From contig NZ_CP137079.1 in assembly GCF_033170155.1 (NCBI RefSeq), forward strand, positions 3,100,001 to 3,164,000: a stretch of 64,000 nt of DNA. The letters are read 5' to 3'. Of this stretch, positions 8,131-18,378 are shown piece by piece. Positions within the stretch are counted from its first letter, which is position 1. The number at the start of each line of letters is the position of its first letter. Both the position numbers and the translations under genes were made by a program. The DNA is from Raineyella sp. W15-4. Lineage in GTDB: Bacteria > Actinomycetota > Actinomycetes > Propionibacteriales > Propionibacteriaceae. The notes under the pieces were generated by a model that made no database searches, was not told the DNA's origin, and saw only the letters and a list, made by a program, of their open reading frames with translations.

Positions 8131-9068
8131 GCCGGCCGCCGACACCTGGGGCACCGCTTGATTTCCCCGGGCCAGCCTTGCTGTCGGAGCACCTGCGCCA
8201 CCACCTCCGCCGTCTGGCACGGACGGCGCAGGACATCCGACCAGCCGAGTCTGATCGTCCGGAAACCCAACAGAGTATTCGCGTTGTCCCGCCGCATGTC
8301 CCGGAACCGGCCCTCCCCCTCGTGCCCCGCACGCCCGTCCAGCTCGAGGACCAGTTGGTATTCCTCGATCAGGCAGTCGACGCGCATCCATTGCCCGGTC
8401 CGCACCTGGCGGCGCCCGCGGGGCAGGTCGTGCGCGGCCAGGACGTCGATGTCGTTGTGGTACTCCAGCGGGCTCTCATACCCTCTGCGCTGCGAGGTCA
8501 GGTACGTCAACAGGCGCCGATGCCGGACCCGGGAGCGGCGCTCGATCGCGGCCCGCAGAAGACTCTCCGAGGTCCGTCGGGTCGCCAGTGCCCGGGTCGC
8601 CACGCTCAACGTACGGTCCGTGTCAGAGAAGCCGGCGACATCGAGCACCGTATCAGCGACATCGGTGTAGGCCGGCCGACCTGATGCCCTCGCCAGACGG
8701 CCATGGCCGTCACAGCGCAATCGCCATCGCATCCGAGCCTCACGATGTGACGACGCAACGGGAACCCACAGATCGATGACGGGCGGCTCCGTACCGGTGA
8801 GGCCATAGCGGTAGGCCGCCGCCTCACCACCGATGGCGCACGGCACCCCCGCCCACAGCACACCGGCCCGGATCCACTGCCGCCAGGTCGGTTCGGCGCC
8901 CGTGCAGTAGATCCCCTGGTCGAGGCGATGCCAGCTGCCATGGTCGAGCAGGGAGCGCAGGTCGTCCGGGGTGACGCCGCACCGGAGCGCCTGTGCACGG
9001 GTGATCACCCCGCCCTGGCGCTCGAGGCGGTACCGGACATCAGCGGGGAGGACGAAGATCGGTCTCAC
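8118..9068 (-). CDS. AbiEi-type HTH plus DUF559 endonuclease-like protein
   Basis: 316 aa. The N-terminus (about 1-75) resembles the winged-helix AbiEi antitoxin domain: RLERQGGVITRAQALRCGVT, then GSWHRLDQGIY. The C-terminus resembles the DUF559/Vsr-like fold of the PD-(D/E)xK group, with ESPLEYHND, then RVDCLIEEYQLVLELDG and a following His, giving candidate residues Glu, Asp, Glu. Proteins of this layout are common and often multicopy in actinobacteria; no function is proven. There is no partner toxin gene beside it. GTG 9068 was chosen because the domain begins immediately after; GTG 9131 is possible and no strong ribosome site decides. It is flanked by inverted composite repeats. Confidence 0.8.
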   Translation of the reverse strand: MRPIFVLPADVRYRLERQGGVITRAQALRCGVTPDDLRSLLDHGSWHRLDQGIYCTGAEPTWRQWIRAGVLWAGVPCAIGGEAAAYRYGLTGTEPPVIDLWVPVASSHREARMRWRLRCDGHGRLARASGRPAYTDVADTVLDVAGFSDTDRTLSVATRALATRRTSESLLRAAIERRSRVRHRRLLTYLTSQRRGYESPLEYHNDIDVLAAHDLPRGRRQVRTGQWMRVDCLIEEYQLVLELDGRAGHEGEGRFRDMRRDNANTLLGFRTIRLGWSDVLRRPCQTAEVVAQVLRQQGWPGEIKRCPRCRRPARVR

Positions 9069-9139
9069 GTCCCGAGTGTGGAGCGCTCGCCCTCCGGGGC
9101 GGCCACACTCGACCGGGTCTGTGGATAACACCCAGCCAG

Positions 9140-9184
9140 CCCAGTTCTTGATCCGGGGGCCGGCCCAGTTCTTGATCCGGGGGC
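9140..9184. repeat. Two 21-bp direct repeats next to element B
   Basis: A 21-bp unit beginning CCCAGTTCTTGATCCGGGGG occurs at 9140-9160 and 9164-9184. The second copy runs into palindrome B. In reverse complement it reads CCCCGGATCAAGAACTGGG, close to the units at 8085-8130, so the two arrays are inverted relatives. Confidence 0.75.
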
Positions 9185-9204
9185 GTAGTCACCCACCGAT
9201 CAAG
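9171..9204. repeat. Palindromic intergenic element B
   Basis: CTTGATC (9171-9177) pairs with GATCAAG (9198-9204), and the centre CGGGGGCGTAGTCACCCACC contains a second GGGG/CCCC-type stem. Read in reverse complement it aligns with element A (8019-8074), differing mainly in the apical loop. It begins 10 nt beyond the stop codon of the DedA gene (9214), on the 3' side of that minus-strand gene. Confidence 0.75.
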
Positions 9205-9213
9205 GAGTGGAGA

Positions 9214-9918
9214 TCAGACGTTCTCGTGCTCGGCGGACGGGGCCGCGGCGCGCTGAGGGGCGGAGCCCTTCGAGCGCGTGGACCGCAGGATCTCGATGCC
9301 CATCGGGAGCAGCGAGACGACGACGATGATGATGGCGATCAGGTCGACGTGGTTCGCGACCAGCGGGACGCCGCCCAGGAAGTAGCCGGCGGCCGACATG
9401 ATGCCGACCCACAGGAACCCGCCCAGGGCGTTCCAGCCGATGAAGTGGCGGTACGGGTGACGAACCATGCCGGCGACCAGCGGAACGTACGTCCGGACGA
9501 CCGGGACGAACCGGGCCAGCACCAGCGAACGGCCACCGTACTTGTGGAAGAAATCCTCGGCGCGGTTCAGATGCTCGGTCTTCAGCACCCGAGCATCGTC
9601 CTTGAACAGGCGGCGGCCGAACCGGCTGCCGAGGAAGTACCCCACCTGGTCACCCAGGAAGGCACAGACGAAGGCGACCAGGATCAGCACCCAGATGTTG
9701 ATGTTCAGCTTGTCCGGTCCGTGCAGCAGCGCCGCGGTGAAGAGCAGGGAGTCGCCGGGGAGGAAGGGAAAGAGCAGGCCGGATTCGATGAACACCATCA
9801 GCGCAACACCGAACAGTGCCCACGGTCCGAGTTGCTGAAGCAGGTCGCCAGGGTTGCTGAGGAAGTGCAGTCCAGGAATCGCCTGCGGAACGAGTGTCAC
9901 CAAATCCATGCCTCTCAT
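9214..9918 (-). CDS. DedA-family membrane protein
   Basis: 234 aa. DedA/VTT-family integral membrane protein, a family linked to lipid-carrier or phospholipid flipping and membrane homeostasis. The family pattern is clear: FIESGLLFPFLPGD near residue 45, GDQVGYFLGSRFG near 92, and RFVPVVRTYVPLVAGM near 137 with its conserved Arg and Pro. Four to five hydrophobic segments are present and the tail is polar. ATG 9918 gives MRGMDLV; ATG 9909 or GTG 9900 are alternatives, since no ribosome site is well spaced. It is followed by palindrome B. Confidence 0.92.
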   Translation of the reverse strand: MRGMDLVTLVPQAIPGLHFLSNPGDLLQQLGPWALFGVALMVFIESGLLFPFLPGDSLLFTAALLHGPDKLNINIWVLILVAFVCAFLGDQVGYFLGSRFGRRLFKDDARVLKTEHLNRAEDFFHKYGGRSLVLARFVPVVRTYVPLVAGMVRHPYRHFIGWNALGGFLWVGIMSAAGYFLGGVPLVANHVDLIAIIIVVVSLLPMGIEILRSTRSKGSAPQRAAAPSAEHENV

Positions 9919-10070
9919 CGTGCGGCATCCGTCTGTGCGCTCTCTGAACCGAGGGGCTCAACCGGCACATTTTCGCCGAGATTCTCAGCAGATCCACAGG
10001 CCAAGAGTAGAAATTCTCACGGTTCTCACAGGAAGGAGTTCGGTGGCTGTCGCCGCGGGCGCCTCAGGTC

Positions 10071-10117
10071 GACCCGAGCCCATCGCGTCGGCGGCCGTCC
10101 CCCGACGGGCTCGGGTC
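10071..10117 (-). terminator. Hairpin after the nucleoside phosphorylase gene
   Basis: GACCCGAGCCC (10071-10081) and GGGCTCGGGTC (10107-10117) form a perfect 11-bp stem, with an inner GTCGG/CCGAC stem in the loop. It begins 30 bp beyond the stop at 10147, on the transcript side. No U-tract follows, as is common in high-GC actinobacteria. Confidence 0.6.
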
Positions 10118-10146
10118 AGCAGGGTCCGTGCCCGCCGGACCGCAGG

Positions 10147-10971
10147 TCAGCGGAGCCCACTGTCCAGTTCGGCCAGCCGTACGGCCGCGTCCATCGCCCA
10201 CCAGAACATCGCCTCGTGGACGGCGGCCGCGGTGGGCCAGGCACGGGAGTCCCAGGCCTCCCCGGCCAACGAGTCGGCACCGAAGAGGATCTGGCCGAGA
10301 CACACCTCGCGGTAGCGCGCCACCGCCATCATCGCAGCAGCCTCCATCTCGACCACGGCGCAGCCCTGGCCCATCCGCCGCTGCACCCGGCCACGGGTCT
10401 CGCGGTAGATGGCGTCGGTGGTCCAGGTACGTCCCGCGGAGAAGCCCACCCCGGCCTCGACCAGGGCCTCCCGGCAGGCCCGGACGCCGACCGGGTCGGC
10501 CTCGACCACCGGCGACGGGAGCAGGTACTGGGCGCTGGTCCCTTCGTCGCGCAGCGCGCTGGTGACGACGAACGGGTGCCCCATCACCAGTTCGGAGCGC
10601 AGCACCCCGGCCGATCCCACCGCAACGAAGCGCCGGGCGCCCATGGCGATGAGTTCCTCCATCACCATCGCGGTGTGCGGGGCACCCATCGACGGGTAGC
10701 ACCAGCCGACCCGTACGCCCCGGTGGTCCCGCTCGTAGAGCGGGCGCGGCTCGAGGACGTCGCTGATCGTCCGGCTCAGCCGGGAGCCCTCCCGGGCACC
10801 GATCTCGCTGACGGTCTGCGGCAGGAAGGCCAGCACGACGGTGGCCGGCACGTCGGCGCGGGGGTAGAGCGCCGAAGGTTCGAGGAAGCCCTCCTGTTCC
10901 AGGTCCGCGGCAAGGTCTGCGGACGAGTCCAGCGGGAACGGTGGCTCGGGCGTGGCGGCAGGATCCGTCAT
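10147..10971 (-). CDS. Nucleoside phosphorylase (PNP/UDP family, uridine-phosphorylase-like)
   Basis: 274 aa, cytoplasmic, expected to cleave a nucleoside with phosphate to base and ribose-1-phosphate. The phosphate-binding segment VGSAGVL, the VEMEAAAMMAVARYR segment that holds the ribose-contacting Met-Glu pair, and FGADSLAGEAW near the end match the PNP/UDP superfamily. The arrangement is closest to uridine-phosphorylase-like members, but the base specificity cannot be read from sequence. ATG 10971 is supported by GGAGGAGACCCC just upstream; an in-frame ATG at 11010 would add 13 unconserved residues. Confidence 0.88.
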   Translation of the reverse strand: MTDPAATPEPPFPLDSSADLAADLEQEGFLEPSALYPRADVPATVVLAFLPQTVSEIGAREGSRLSRTISDVLEPRPLYERDHRGVRVGWCYPSMGAPHTAMVMEELIAMGARRFVAVGSAGVLRSELVMGHPFVVTSALRDEGTSAQYLLPSPVVEADPVGVRACREALVEAGVGFSAGRTWTTDAIYRETRGRVQRRMGQGCAVVEMEAAAMMAVARYREVCLGQILFGADSLAGEAWDSRAWPTAAAVHEAMFWWAMDAAVRLAELDSGLR

Positions 10972-11038
10972 CGGGGTCTCCTCCTTCGGTGCCCGTCGGT
11001 CCTTCGGCACCCTCGGGGCGTCACGTGTGTCGCGCCGC

Positions 11039-13214
<2,176 letters not shown>

Positions 13215-13320
13215 GTCATTAGCCTAACCATTATCGACTCCGCGGGGGATCCTCCGCGGCGCGCTTCGCCTTCGGGGCCAGGGATGGAAGACCGCCGGCA
13301 GAGGGGCGCCCCCGGACAGC

Positions 13321-13357
13321 CCACGGGGTCCCGGACCGATGGCCCGGGACCCCGTGG
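13321..13357 (-). terminator. 14-bp GC-rich hairpin after fba
   Basis: CCACGGGGTCCCGG (13321-13334) pairs perfectly with CCGGGACCCCGTGG (13344-13357) across a 9-nt loop. It lies 94 bp beyond the fba stop and ahead of the DUF3151 start, so it may end or attenuate the fba transcript. No T-tract follows. Confidence 0.65.
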
Positions 13358-13450
13358 CGTCCGTTGTGCAAGTACGCCCGCCGGCGGGTCGCTCCATCAC
13401 CGGCAGCCGTCACCTGGGGGGTGCCGACTCCCCTCAGCGTGCGGCGACGG

Positions 13451-14470
13451 TCACTTGTGGGTGCCGACGGCGTTGAGGTTCTGGCAGGCCTCGACGACGC
13501 GAGCGGCCATGCCGGCCTCGGCCGCCTTGCCCCAGGTACGGGGGTCGTACTGCTTCTTGTTGCCGACCTCGCCGTCGATCTTCAGGACGCCGTCGTAGTT
13601 GCGGAACATGTGCTCCACGACCGGGCGGGTGAAGGCGTACTGGGTGTCGGTGTCGACGTTCATCTTCACCACACCGTACGAGACCGCGTCGGCGATCTCC
13701 TGCGGCGCGGAGCCGGAGCCGCCGTGGAAGACCAGGTCGAGGCCCTTCTCCTTGCCGTACTTGGCCAGGATGGCGTCCTGGCACTCCTTGAGGATCTCCG
13801 GGCGCAGCTTCACGTTGCCCGGCTTGTAGACGCCGTGCACGTTGCCGAAGGTCAGCGCGGTCAGATAGCGGCCCTTGTCGCCGAGGCCGAGGGCTTCGAC
13901 GGTCGCCAGGGCGTCCTCCGGGGTGGTGTAGAGCTTCTCGTTGATCTCGCCGACGACACCGTCCTCCTCGCCACCGACGACACCGATCTCGACCTCGAGG
14001 ACGATCCGGGCGGCGACCGCCTTGGCGAGCAGTTCCTGGGCGATCTCCAGGTTCTCGGCCAGCGGCACGGCCGAGCCGTCCCACATGTGCGACTGGAAGA
14101 GCGGCTCCTTGCCGGCGTCGACGCGCTCCTGGGAGACGGCGATCAGCGGGCGGACGTACGAGTCGAGCTTGTCCTTCTGGCAGTGGTCGGTGTGCAGAGC
14201 CACGTTGATCGGGTAGTTCTTGGCCACGACGTGGGCGAACTCGGCGAGGGCCACCGCACCGGTGACCTTGTCCTTCACGGTGGACCCGGAGAGGTACTCC
14301 GCACCACCGGTGGAGATCTGGACGATGCCGTCGGACTCGGCCTCGGCGAATCCGCGCAGCGCAGCGGTCAGGGTCTGCGAAGACGTGACGTTGATGGCCG
14401 GGTAGGCGAAGCCGTTCGCCTTGGCCCGATCCAGCATGTCGGCATAGACCTCAGGAGTTGCGATGGGCAT
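13451..14470 (-). CDS. fba: Class II fructose-bisphosphate aldolase
   Basis: Zinc-dependent aldolase of glycolysis and gluconeogenesis, 339 aa. The metal-binding segment LHTDHCQKDKL, the second His region FGNVHGVYK, LVFHGGSGS (phosphate and metal binding) and the VKMNVDTDTQYAF segment are all present. The length and the long insertions fit class II-A enzymes. ATG 14470 gives MPIATPEVYADML, the usual N-terminus, behind a purine-rich GAGAGAAGAGAG. Confidence 0.97.
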   Translation of the reverse strand: MPIATPEVYADMLDRAKANGFAYPAINVTSSQTLTAALRGFAEAESDGIVQISTGGAEYLSGSTVKDKVTGAVALAEFAHVVAKNYPINVALHTDHCQKDKLDSYVRPLIAVSQERVDAGKEPLFQSHMWDGSAVPLAENLEIAQELLAKAVAARIVLEVEIGVVGGEEDGVVGEINEKLYTTPEDALATVEALGLGDKGRYLTALTFGNVHGVYKPGNVKLRPEILKECQDAILAKYGKEKGLDLVFHGGSGSAPQEIADAVSYGVVKMNVDTDTQYAFTRPVVEHMFRNYDGVLKIDGEVGNKKQYDPRTWGKAAEAGMAARVVEACQNLNAVGTHK

Positions 14471-14664
14471 GTGCTCTCTTCTCTCTCATCGTGCCGTCCG
14501 TCGCCCTCGGGGTCCCGGACCGGTCACCGGCGTCTGCTCCCCACCGTCCGGTCTCCGGACTCCATCGGCGGCACCGACGGTGGTTGTGCTCACAGGGCAA
14601 GCCTAATGTGTGCCCGTTCCGTGGTGGGGGGACCCCCGGTGGTTCGTGAGGTGAGGATCGGCGG

Positions 14665-15354
14665 TCAGTGGCCGATGCCGGAGAAGTCGACGCGGCAGCG
14701 TCCCCGGGAGTACAGCCGCAACGCCTGGTCCAGGGCGGCCGGCGTGACGCCGAGATCGTCGACCTCACACTCCCAGGGGCCGTCCGGGGTGACGACGACG
14801 TACCGGTCGCCCCGACCCCGGGTCCCGCGGACGGTCGCCACCACGGCCTCACCGGCGGGCGCGGCCGCCGACTCGGGCAGCGACACCTCGTCCTCGCGCG
14901 CCGTCACGTCGTCCGTCGCCGTCCTGCCGGCGCCTCCCGCCGCCGTCGCGGCCCTGCCTGCGCCTCCCGCTGCGGCGAACCGGTCCCAGTCCCAGTAGCG
15001 GCCGGCGATCTGGATCCCCGGCCACGAAGCGGTCAGCACCTCGCCCTCCCCCACCCGGCGACGGTGACGTACGGCCAGCCGCCAGATCACCAGGCGGACG
15101 ACCACCAGGGCCAGCGAGAACCCCAGCACGACGCCGGTGACCTCCCATTGGCCGGTGCCCTGCCAGGAGTCGCCGGCACGCCGCGTCCAGGCGTAGTAGC
15201 CGCCCCAGACGAGGAGGGTGACGACCAGCCCGCCCACGGCCGCGACGAAGCGGCGCCGGGCGAGGTCCTGACACGCCTCGGCCGGCCGCGGGTCCCAGGC
15301 GACGTGGAGGAAGTCCCCCAGGTTCTCGGGGGGCGCAGACGGTGCGGGTCGCAT
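14665..15354 (-). CDS. Hypothetical two-helix membrane protein
   Basis: 229 aa, not recognised. Two hydrophobic segments are visible at about 38-58 (FVAAVGGLVVTLLVWGGYYA) and 72-93, joined by a short Trp-rich loop. A cytoplasmic-type basic stretch (RHRRR) and a long C-terminal soluble region follow, with a Gly/Ala-rich linker (about 128-150). The final 60 residues (RYVVVTPDGPWECEVDDLGV) look folded. It lies alone between fba and a GntR regulator. Confidence 0.7.
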   Translation of the reverse strand: MRPAPSAPPENLGDFLHVAWDPRPAEACQDLARRRFVAAVGGLVVTLLVWGGYYAWTRRAGDSWQGTGQWEVTGVVLGFSLALVVVRLVIWRLAVRHRRRVGEGEVLTASWPGIQIAGRYWDWDRFAAAGGAGRAATAAGGAGRTATDDVTAREDEVSLPESAAAPAGEAVVATVRGTRGRGDRYVVVTPDGPWECEVDDLGVTPAALDQALRLYSRGRCRVDFSGIGH

Positions 15355-15477
15355 GGGGCCAGTCTGCCAGCCGCCGCCCAGCAGCGGCCCAGGAGCGGCC
15401 CGAGGCAGGCGGCTGACCTGACCGAGGCCGCACCCAGCGGCCTGCCCGCAGGCGCATCGGCCACCGACGATCCGCGC

Positions 15478-16257
15478 TCAGGCTCCGTTGCCGGTGCCCG
15501 CCGGAGTGATCTTCATATGGATCCGGTAGCGGTCGGCCCGGTACCACGACGTGGCGAACTCCATCGTGGTGTCCCCGCTCTTCGTCACCCGTTCCTGCAC
15601 CAGCAGCGGGGCCTTGCGCGGGATCTGCAGGACGTGGGCGTGGACCGCGTCGGCGGCCTCGGAGCGTACGGTCTGATAGCCCGACGAGACCACGAAGCCG
15701 TACTTGGTCGCGAACACGTCGTAGAGCGTGTCGAGCTTCTGCTCCAGCAGCCCCGGGAACAGCGCGGAGGGGTAGTAGCCGACCTCGTGGGCCATCGGGG
15801 TGCCGTCGGCGAGCCGCAGTCGTTCGACCCGGACCACCGGGCGGCCGACCGGGACATGCAGCTTCTCGGCCACCTCGGCGTCGGCGGCCACCTGGCTCGC
15901 CGCGAGCACCTTGGTCTCCGGGCGCAGGCCCCGCTCGCGCATCTCGCGGGAGAAGGAAGTCAGGTGCAGCTGGGAGTCGACCTGCGGGCCGGTGACGTAC
16001 GTCCCCTTGCCGTGCACCCGTTCCAACCGGCCGACCTCGACCAAGTCGGCGATCGCCTGGCGCACGGTCACCCGGCTCACCCCGAGGCCCGCGACGAGCG
16101 TCCGTTCGGAGGGGATGGCATCACCCGGCTTGAGTCCGGTGTCGATGAGTTCCTCGAGCCTCCGGCGTACCCGAACTCGCTTGGTGGTGGTCCCGCCCTC
16201 CTGGTCGGTCGGGAGCTTCGCCAAGAGGTCGCCGGACGTACTCACCGATGGGTCCAC
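15478..16257 (-). CDS. GntR/HutC-family transcriptional regulator
   Basis: 259 aa. An N-terminal winged helix (about 28-92) carries the GntR pattern GDAIPSERTLVAGLGVSRVTVRQAI and GKGTYV. The C-terminal effector domain (about 110-250) is of the UTRA type, with the LTSFSREMRERG opening and VVRVERLRLADGTPMAHE. This places it in the HutC subfamily, whose members often sense sugar phosphates or histidine-pathway intermediates. The ligand is unknown and no transporter or catabolic gene is adjacent, so it probably acts elsewhere or as a global regulator. Confidence 0.9.
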   Translation of the reverse strand: MDPSVSTSGDLLAKLPTDQEGGTTTKRVRVRRRLEELIDTGLKPGDAIPSERTLVAGLGVSRVTVRQAIADLVEVGRLERVHGKGTYVTGPQVDSQLHLTSFSREMRERGLRPETKVLAASQVAADAEVAEKLHVPVGRPVVRVERLRLADGTPMAHEVGYYPSALFPGLLEQKLDTLYDVFATKYGFVVSSGYQTVRSEAADAVHAHVLQIPRKAPLLVQERVTKSGDTTMEFATSWYRADRYRIHMKITPAGTGNGA

Positions 16258-16332
16258 GGGTCACCTTCCTGTTGGCGGTCGTCGAATCGCGTCCTACCCG
16301 GTCGCGCCCCCACGGCCGGCCCATCTCGGATC

Positions 16333-17148
16333 CTACGGGACCGGCTGCCGGAAGGGAGGGGCATCCCCGTTGAGCGTCTGCTCAGCTGGCCGGTCGACTG
16401 TTCGGGGCGTTCCGGCCCAGCGCTGCGCCCAGTGGTACATGGCGATCGCGGCGGCCGCACCCGCGTTGATCGACCGGGTCGAGCCGTACTGCGTGATGGC
16501 GACCAGTTGCTCACAGGCGGCGAGCAGGTCGTCGGTCAGGCCGGTCCCCTCGGACCCGAACACCAGGCAGCAGGCCTGCGGCAGCGTCGTACGTTCCAGC
16601 GGGACCGACCCGGGCAGGTTGTCGACGCCGATCAGCGGGATCCGGGCCTGGTGGGCCCAGGCGGCGAGGTCGGCGGCGTCCGGGTGGTGCTGCACGTGCA
16701 GGTAGCGGTCGGTCACCATCGCGCCGCGGCGGTTCCAGCGACGGCGGCCGACGATGTGCACCCCGGCGACGTTGAAGGCGTTGGCGGTGCGGACCATCGA
16801 CCCGATGTTGAAGTCGTGCTCCCAGTTCTGGATCGCGAGGTGCAGCGGATGGCGCCGGGTGTCCAGGTCGGCCACGATCGCCTCGACACTCCAGTAGCGG
16901 TAGCCGTCGACGACGTTGCGGTGGTCGCCGGCGGCGAGCAGGCCGGGGTCCAGCCGGGGGTCGTCGGGCCAGGGCCGCGGGTGCGGGCCGACGCCGGGGG
17001 CGGCGGCCGGCGGGTTCTGGGGAGCGTCGGGCTCGGGTGCGCCGCGCTCGGGTGCGGGGGTGTCGGGCTCGGGTGCGGGGGTGTCGGGCGCCTCGCGCTG
17101 GGGTGCCGGGCCCTCCGTCCCCGTCGTACGCCGATCGAGCCCGGTCAT
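16333..17148 (-). CDS. SpoU/TrmH-family RNA 2'-O-methyltransferase
   Basis: 271 aa. The SPOUT fold occupies about 85-240, with motif 1 NIGSMVRTANAF (conserved Asn and Arg), motif 2 FGSEGTGL and motif 3 SINAGAAAAIAMYHW, the knot that binds S-adenosylmethionine. The target RNA cannot be assigned. The first 70 residues are a Pro/Glu/Ala-rich disordered leader encoded by short GC-rich tandem words (17041-17090). ATG 17148 is the first start after the upstream gene ends at 17189; an upstream in-frame extension overlaps that gene in another frame. Confidence 0.88.
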   Translation of the reverse strand: MTGLDRRTTGTEGPAPQREAPDTPAPEPDTPAPERGAPEPDAPQNPPAAAPGVGPHPRPWPDDPRLDPGLLAAGDHRNVVDGYRYWSVEAIVADLDTRRHPLHLAIQNWEHDFNIGSMVRTANAFNVAGVHIVGRRRWNRRGAMVTDRYLHVQHHPDAADLAAWAHQARIPLIGVDNLPGSVPLERTTLPQACCLVFGSEGTGLTDDLLAACEQLVAITQYGSTRSINAGAAAAIAMYHWAQRWAGTPRTVDRPAEQTLNGDAPPFRQPVP

Positions 17149-17188
17149 CCGGCGCCGACCGCGGGTGTATGGGCATCCACAGGCATGC

Positions 17189-17686
17189 TCAGCGGCGCCC
17201 CTTGCGCAGGGCGTACGCCATGTTGACCAGCACGATGCCGATCCAGACGACCAGCCCGCCGACCAGGCCGCTGATGCCGGCGAAGACCGCGGTGAGCGGG
17301 ATCGCCAGGCTGAGCGAGACGATGCCGAGCACCATCTGGTTCTTGCTCTCGGCCTTGGCGAGTTCGTGCTGTCGGATCCGCTCGGCCTCCTCGGAGGCGC
17401 TCCGGGCGACCAGCGCCTGCTCGACCCGAGCAGTGAACGAATCGACCAGGGCCTGGTCCATCTCGGCCCCCAGTTCGCGGCGCGCCTCGAGAGTCGCCCG
17501 GGCATCCGCCGGGTCCACCAGCGGCTCCGAGGGCGGGATCGCGGGAACCGACGGCCGACCCTGCGGCACGTTCTGCGGGAGGGCCGGTGGCAGGTTCGGC
17601 GGGACGGGCTGTTGGCTCCGAGCGCCGGGACCGGCGAGACCGGAAGGAACGGCGTACGGGTCGGGCGGGGTCGGACCGGCGCTCAT
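17189..17686 (-). CDS. Small membrane protein with Pro-rich N-terminus
   Basis: 165 aa from ATG 17686, not assigned to a family. Residues 1-60 are Pro/Gln-rich and look disordered. A helical region (about 65-115) with many Glu and Arg residues follows, then two hydrophobic segments (about 117-160, MVLGIVSLSLAIPL and ISGLVGGLVVWIGIVLV) and a basic tail KGRR. The layout suggests a cytoplasmic N-terminus and a membrane hairpin. ATG 17713 and ATG 17752 are also in frame. It is 41 bp upstream of the methyltransferase and probably cotranscribed. Confidence 0.7.
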   Translation of the reverse strand: MSAGPTPPDPYAVPSGLAGPGARSQQPVPPNLPPALPQNVPQGRPSVPAIPPSEPLVDPADARATLEARRELGAEMDQALVDSFTARVEQALVARSASEEAERIRQHELAKAESKNQMVLGIVSLSLAIPLTAVFAGISGLVGGLVVWIGIVLVNMAYALRKGRR

Positions 17687-18378
17687 GGCCACCACTGTAG
17701 TGGGGGTGTCCATCACGGCGGCCATCGGAGGACCTGCAGTGTCCGGCGCCACACGGCCGTGGACGGGAGACCGGTCGACAAGCCCACCATCCGTCCCGCG
17801 AAAGCCGTCCCGCGAAAGCCAAGTGTGTCTCTTGCAAGATTCTCACCCGGGGGGTGACACTTCTGGCGCCCTGCAAGGAGGGGGTGAATCTCCGGAAAGG
17901 CTGCGACAAGAGCATTCATGGGACCGAACGCTTCCGGGCTTGTCACCCCCGGGGTGCATCTTCGGCTCAACAACATCCGTGCCTGAGTCGATCAGCGTCA
18001 CGAAACGAGCGCACCCAAGTCACGGGGCGGCACACCGTTTCCGCGTGCCCAGCCGTTCCCGGCGCGCCCAGTCCGGCCCCCCGACTCCGGACGCTGCCGG
18101 CCGCCCCCAAACGCGGCAGCATGTGCGGACGCGTCCGGGGACGAACACCAGCGTTTAGTTCAGCAGTAGCGTTTGGGGTGCCGTACCGGCTCCGTCCAGT
18201 GTGGGTGTTCATCCGACAGCGACCGGAGCCACCGCGCCGAACGCCCAGATCGGATGAGACCGGGACGCCGGTGCCCCGCACGCCGGCGCCCCGCACGCCG
18301 GTGCCTCGCGACGCCAGTGGCCCGGGCCTAAGCCCGCGCCACTGAAGGATCATCGCGGTGTCCGCGAACCGCGGCTCA
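17687..18378. other. 692-bp gene-free region with palindromes and repeats
   Basis: No convincing gene is seen. GTCCCGCGAAAGCC is repeated in tandem at 17792-17805 and 17806-17819. Two palindromes, TCACCCGGGGGGTGA (17843-17857) and CACCCCCGGGGTG (17944-17956), lie 100 bp apart and each is followed by a CACTTC/CATCTTC word. CCCCAAACGC (18105-18114) and GCGTTTGGGG (18169-18178) form a long-range inverted repeat. A CACGCCGGYG word is repeated near 18270-18305. The region separates the gene at 17686 from lemA, whose transcript enters it. Confidence 0.6.

Noticed and set aside
10030-10146. Plus-strand GTG frame behind AAGGAG near 10036
   Set aside because: The frame runs antisense into the nucleoside phosphorylase and through the terminator hairpin; the ribosome-site likeness is probably chance.
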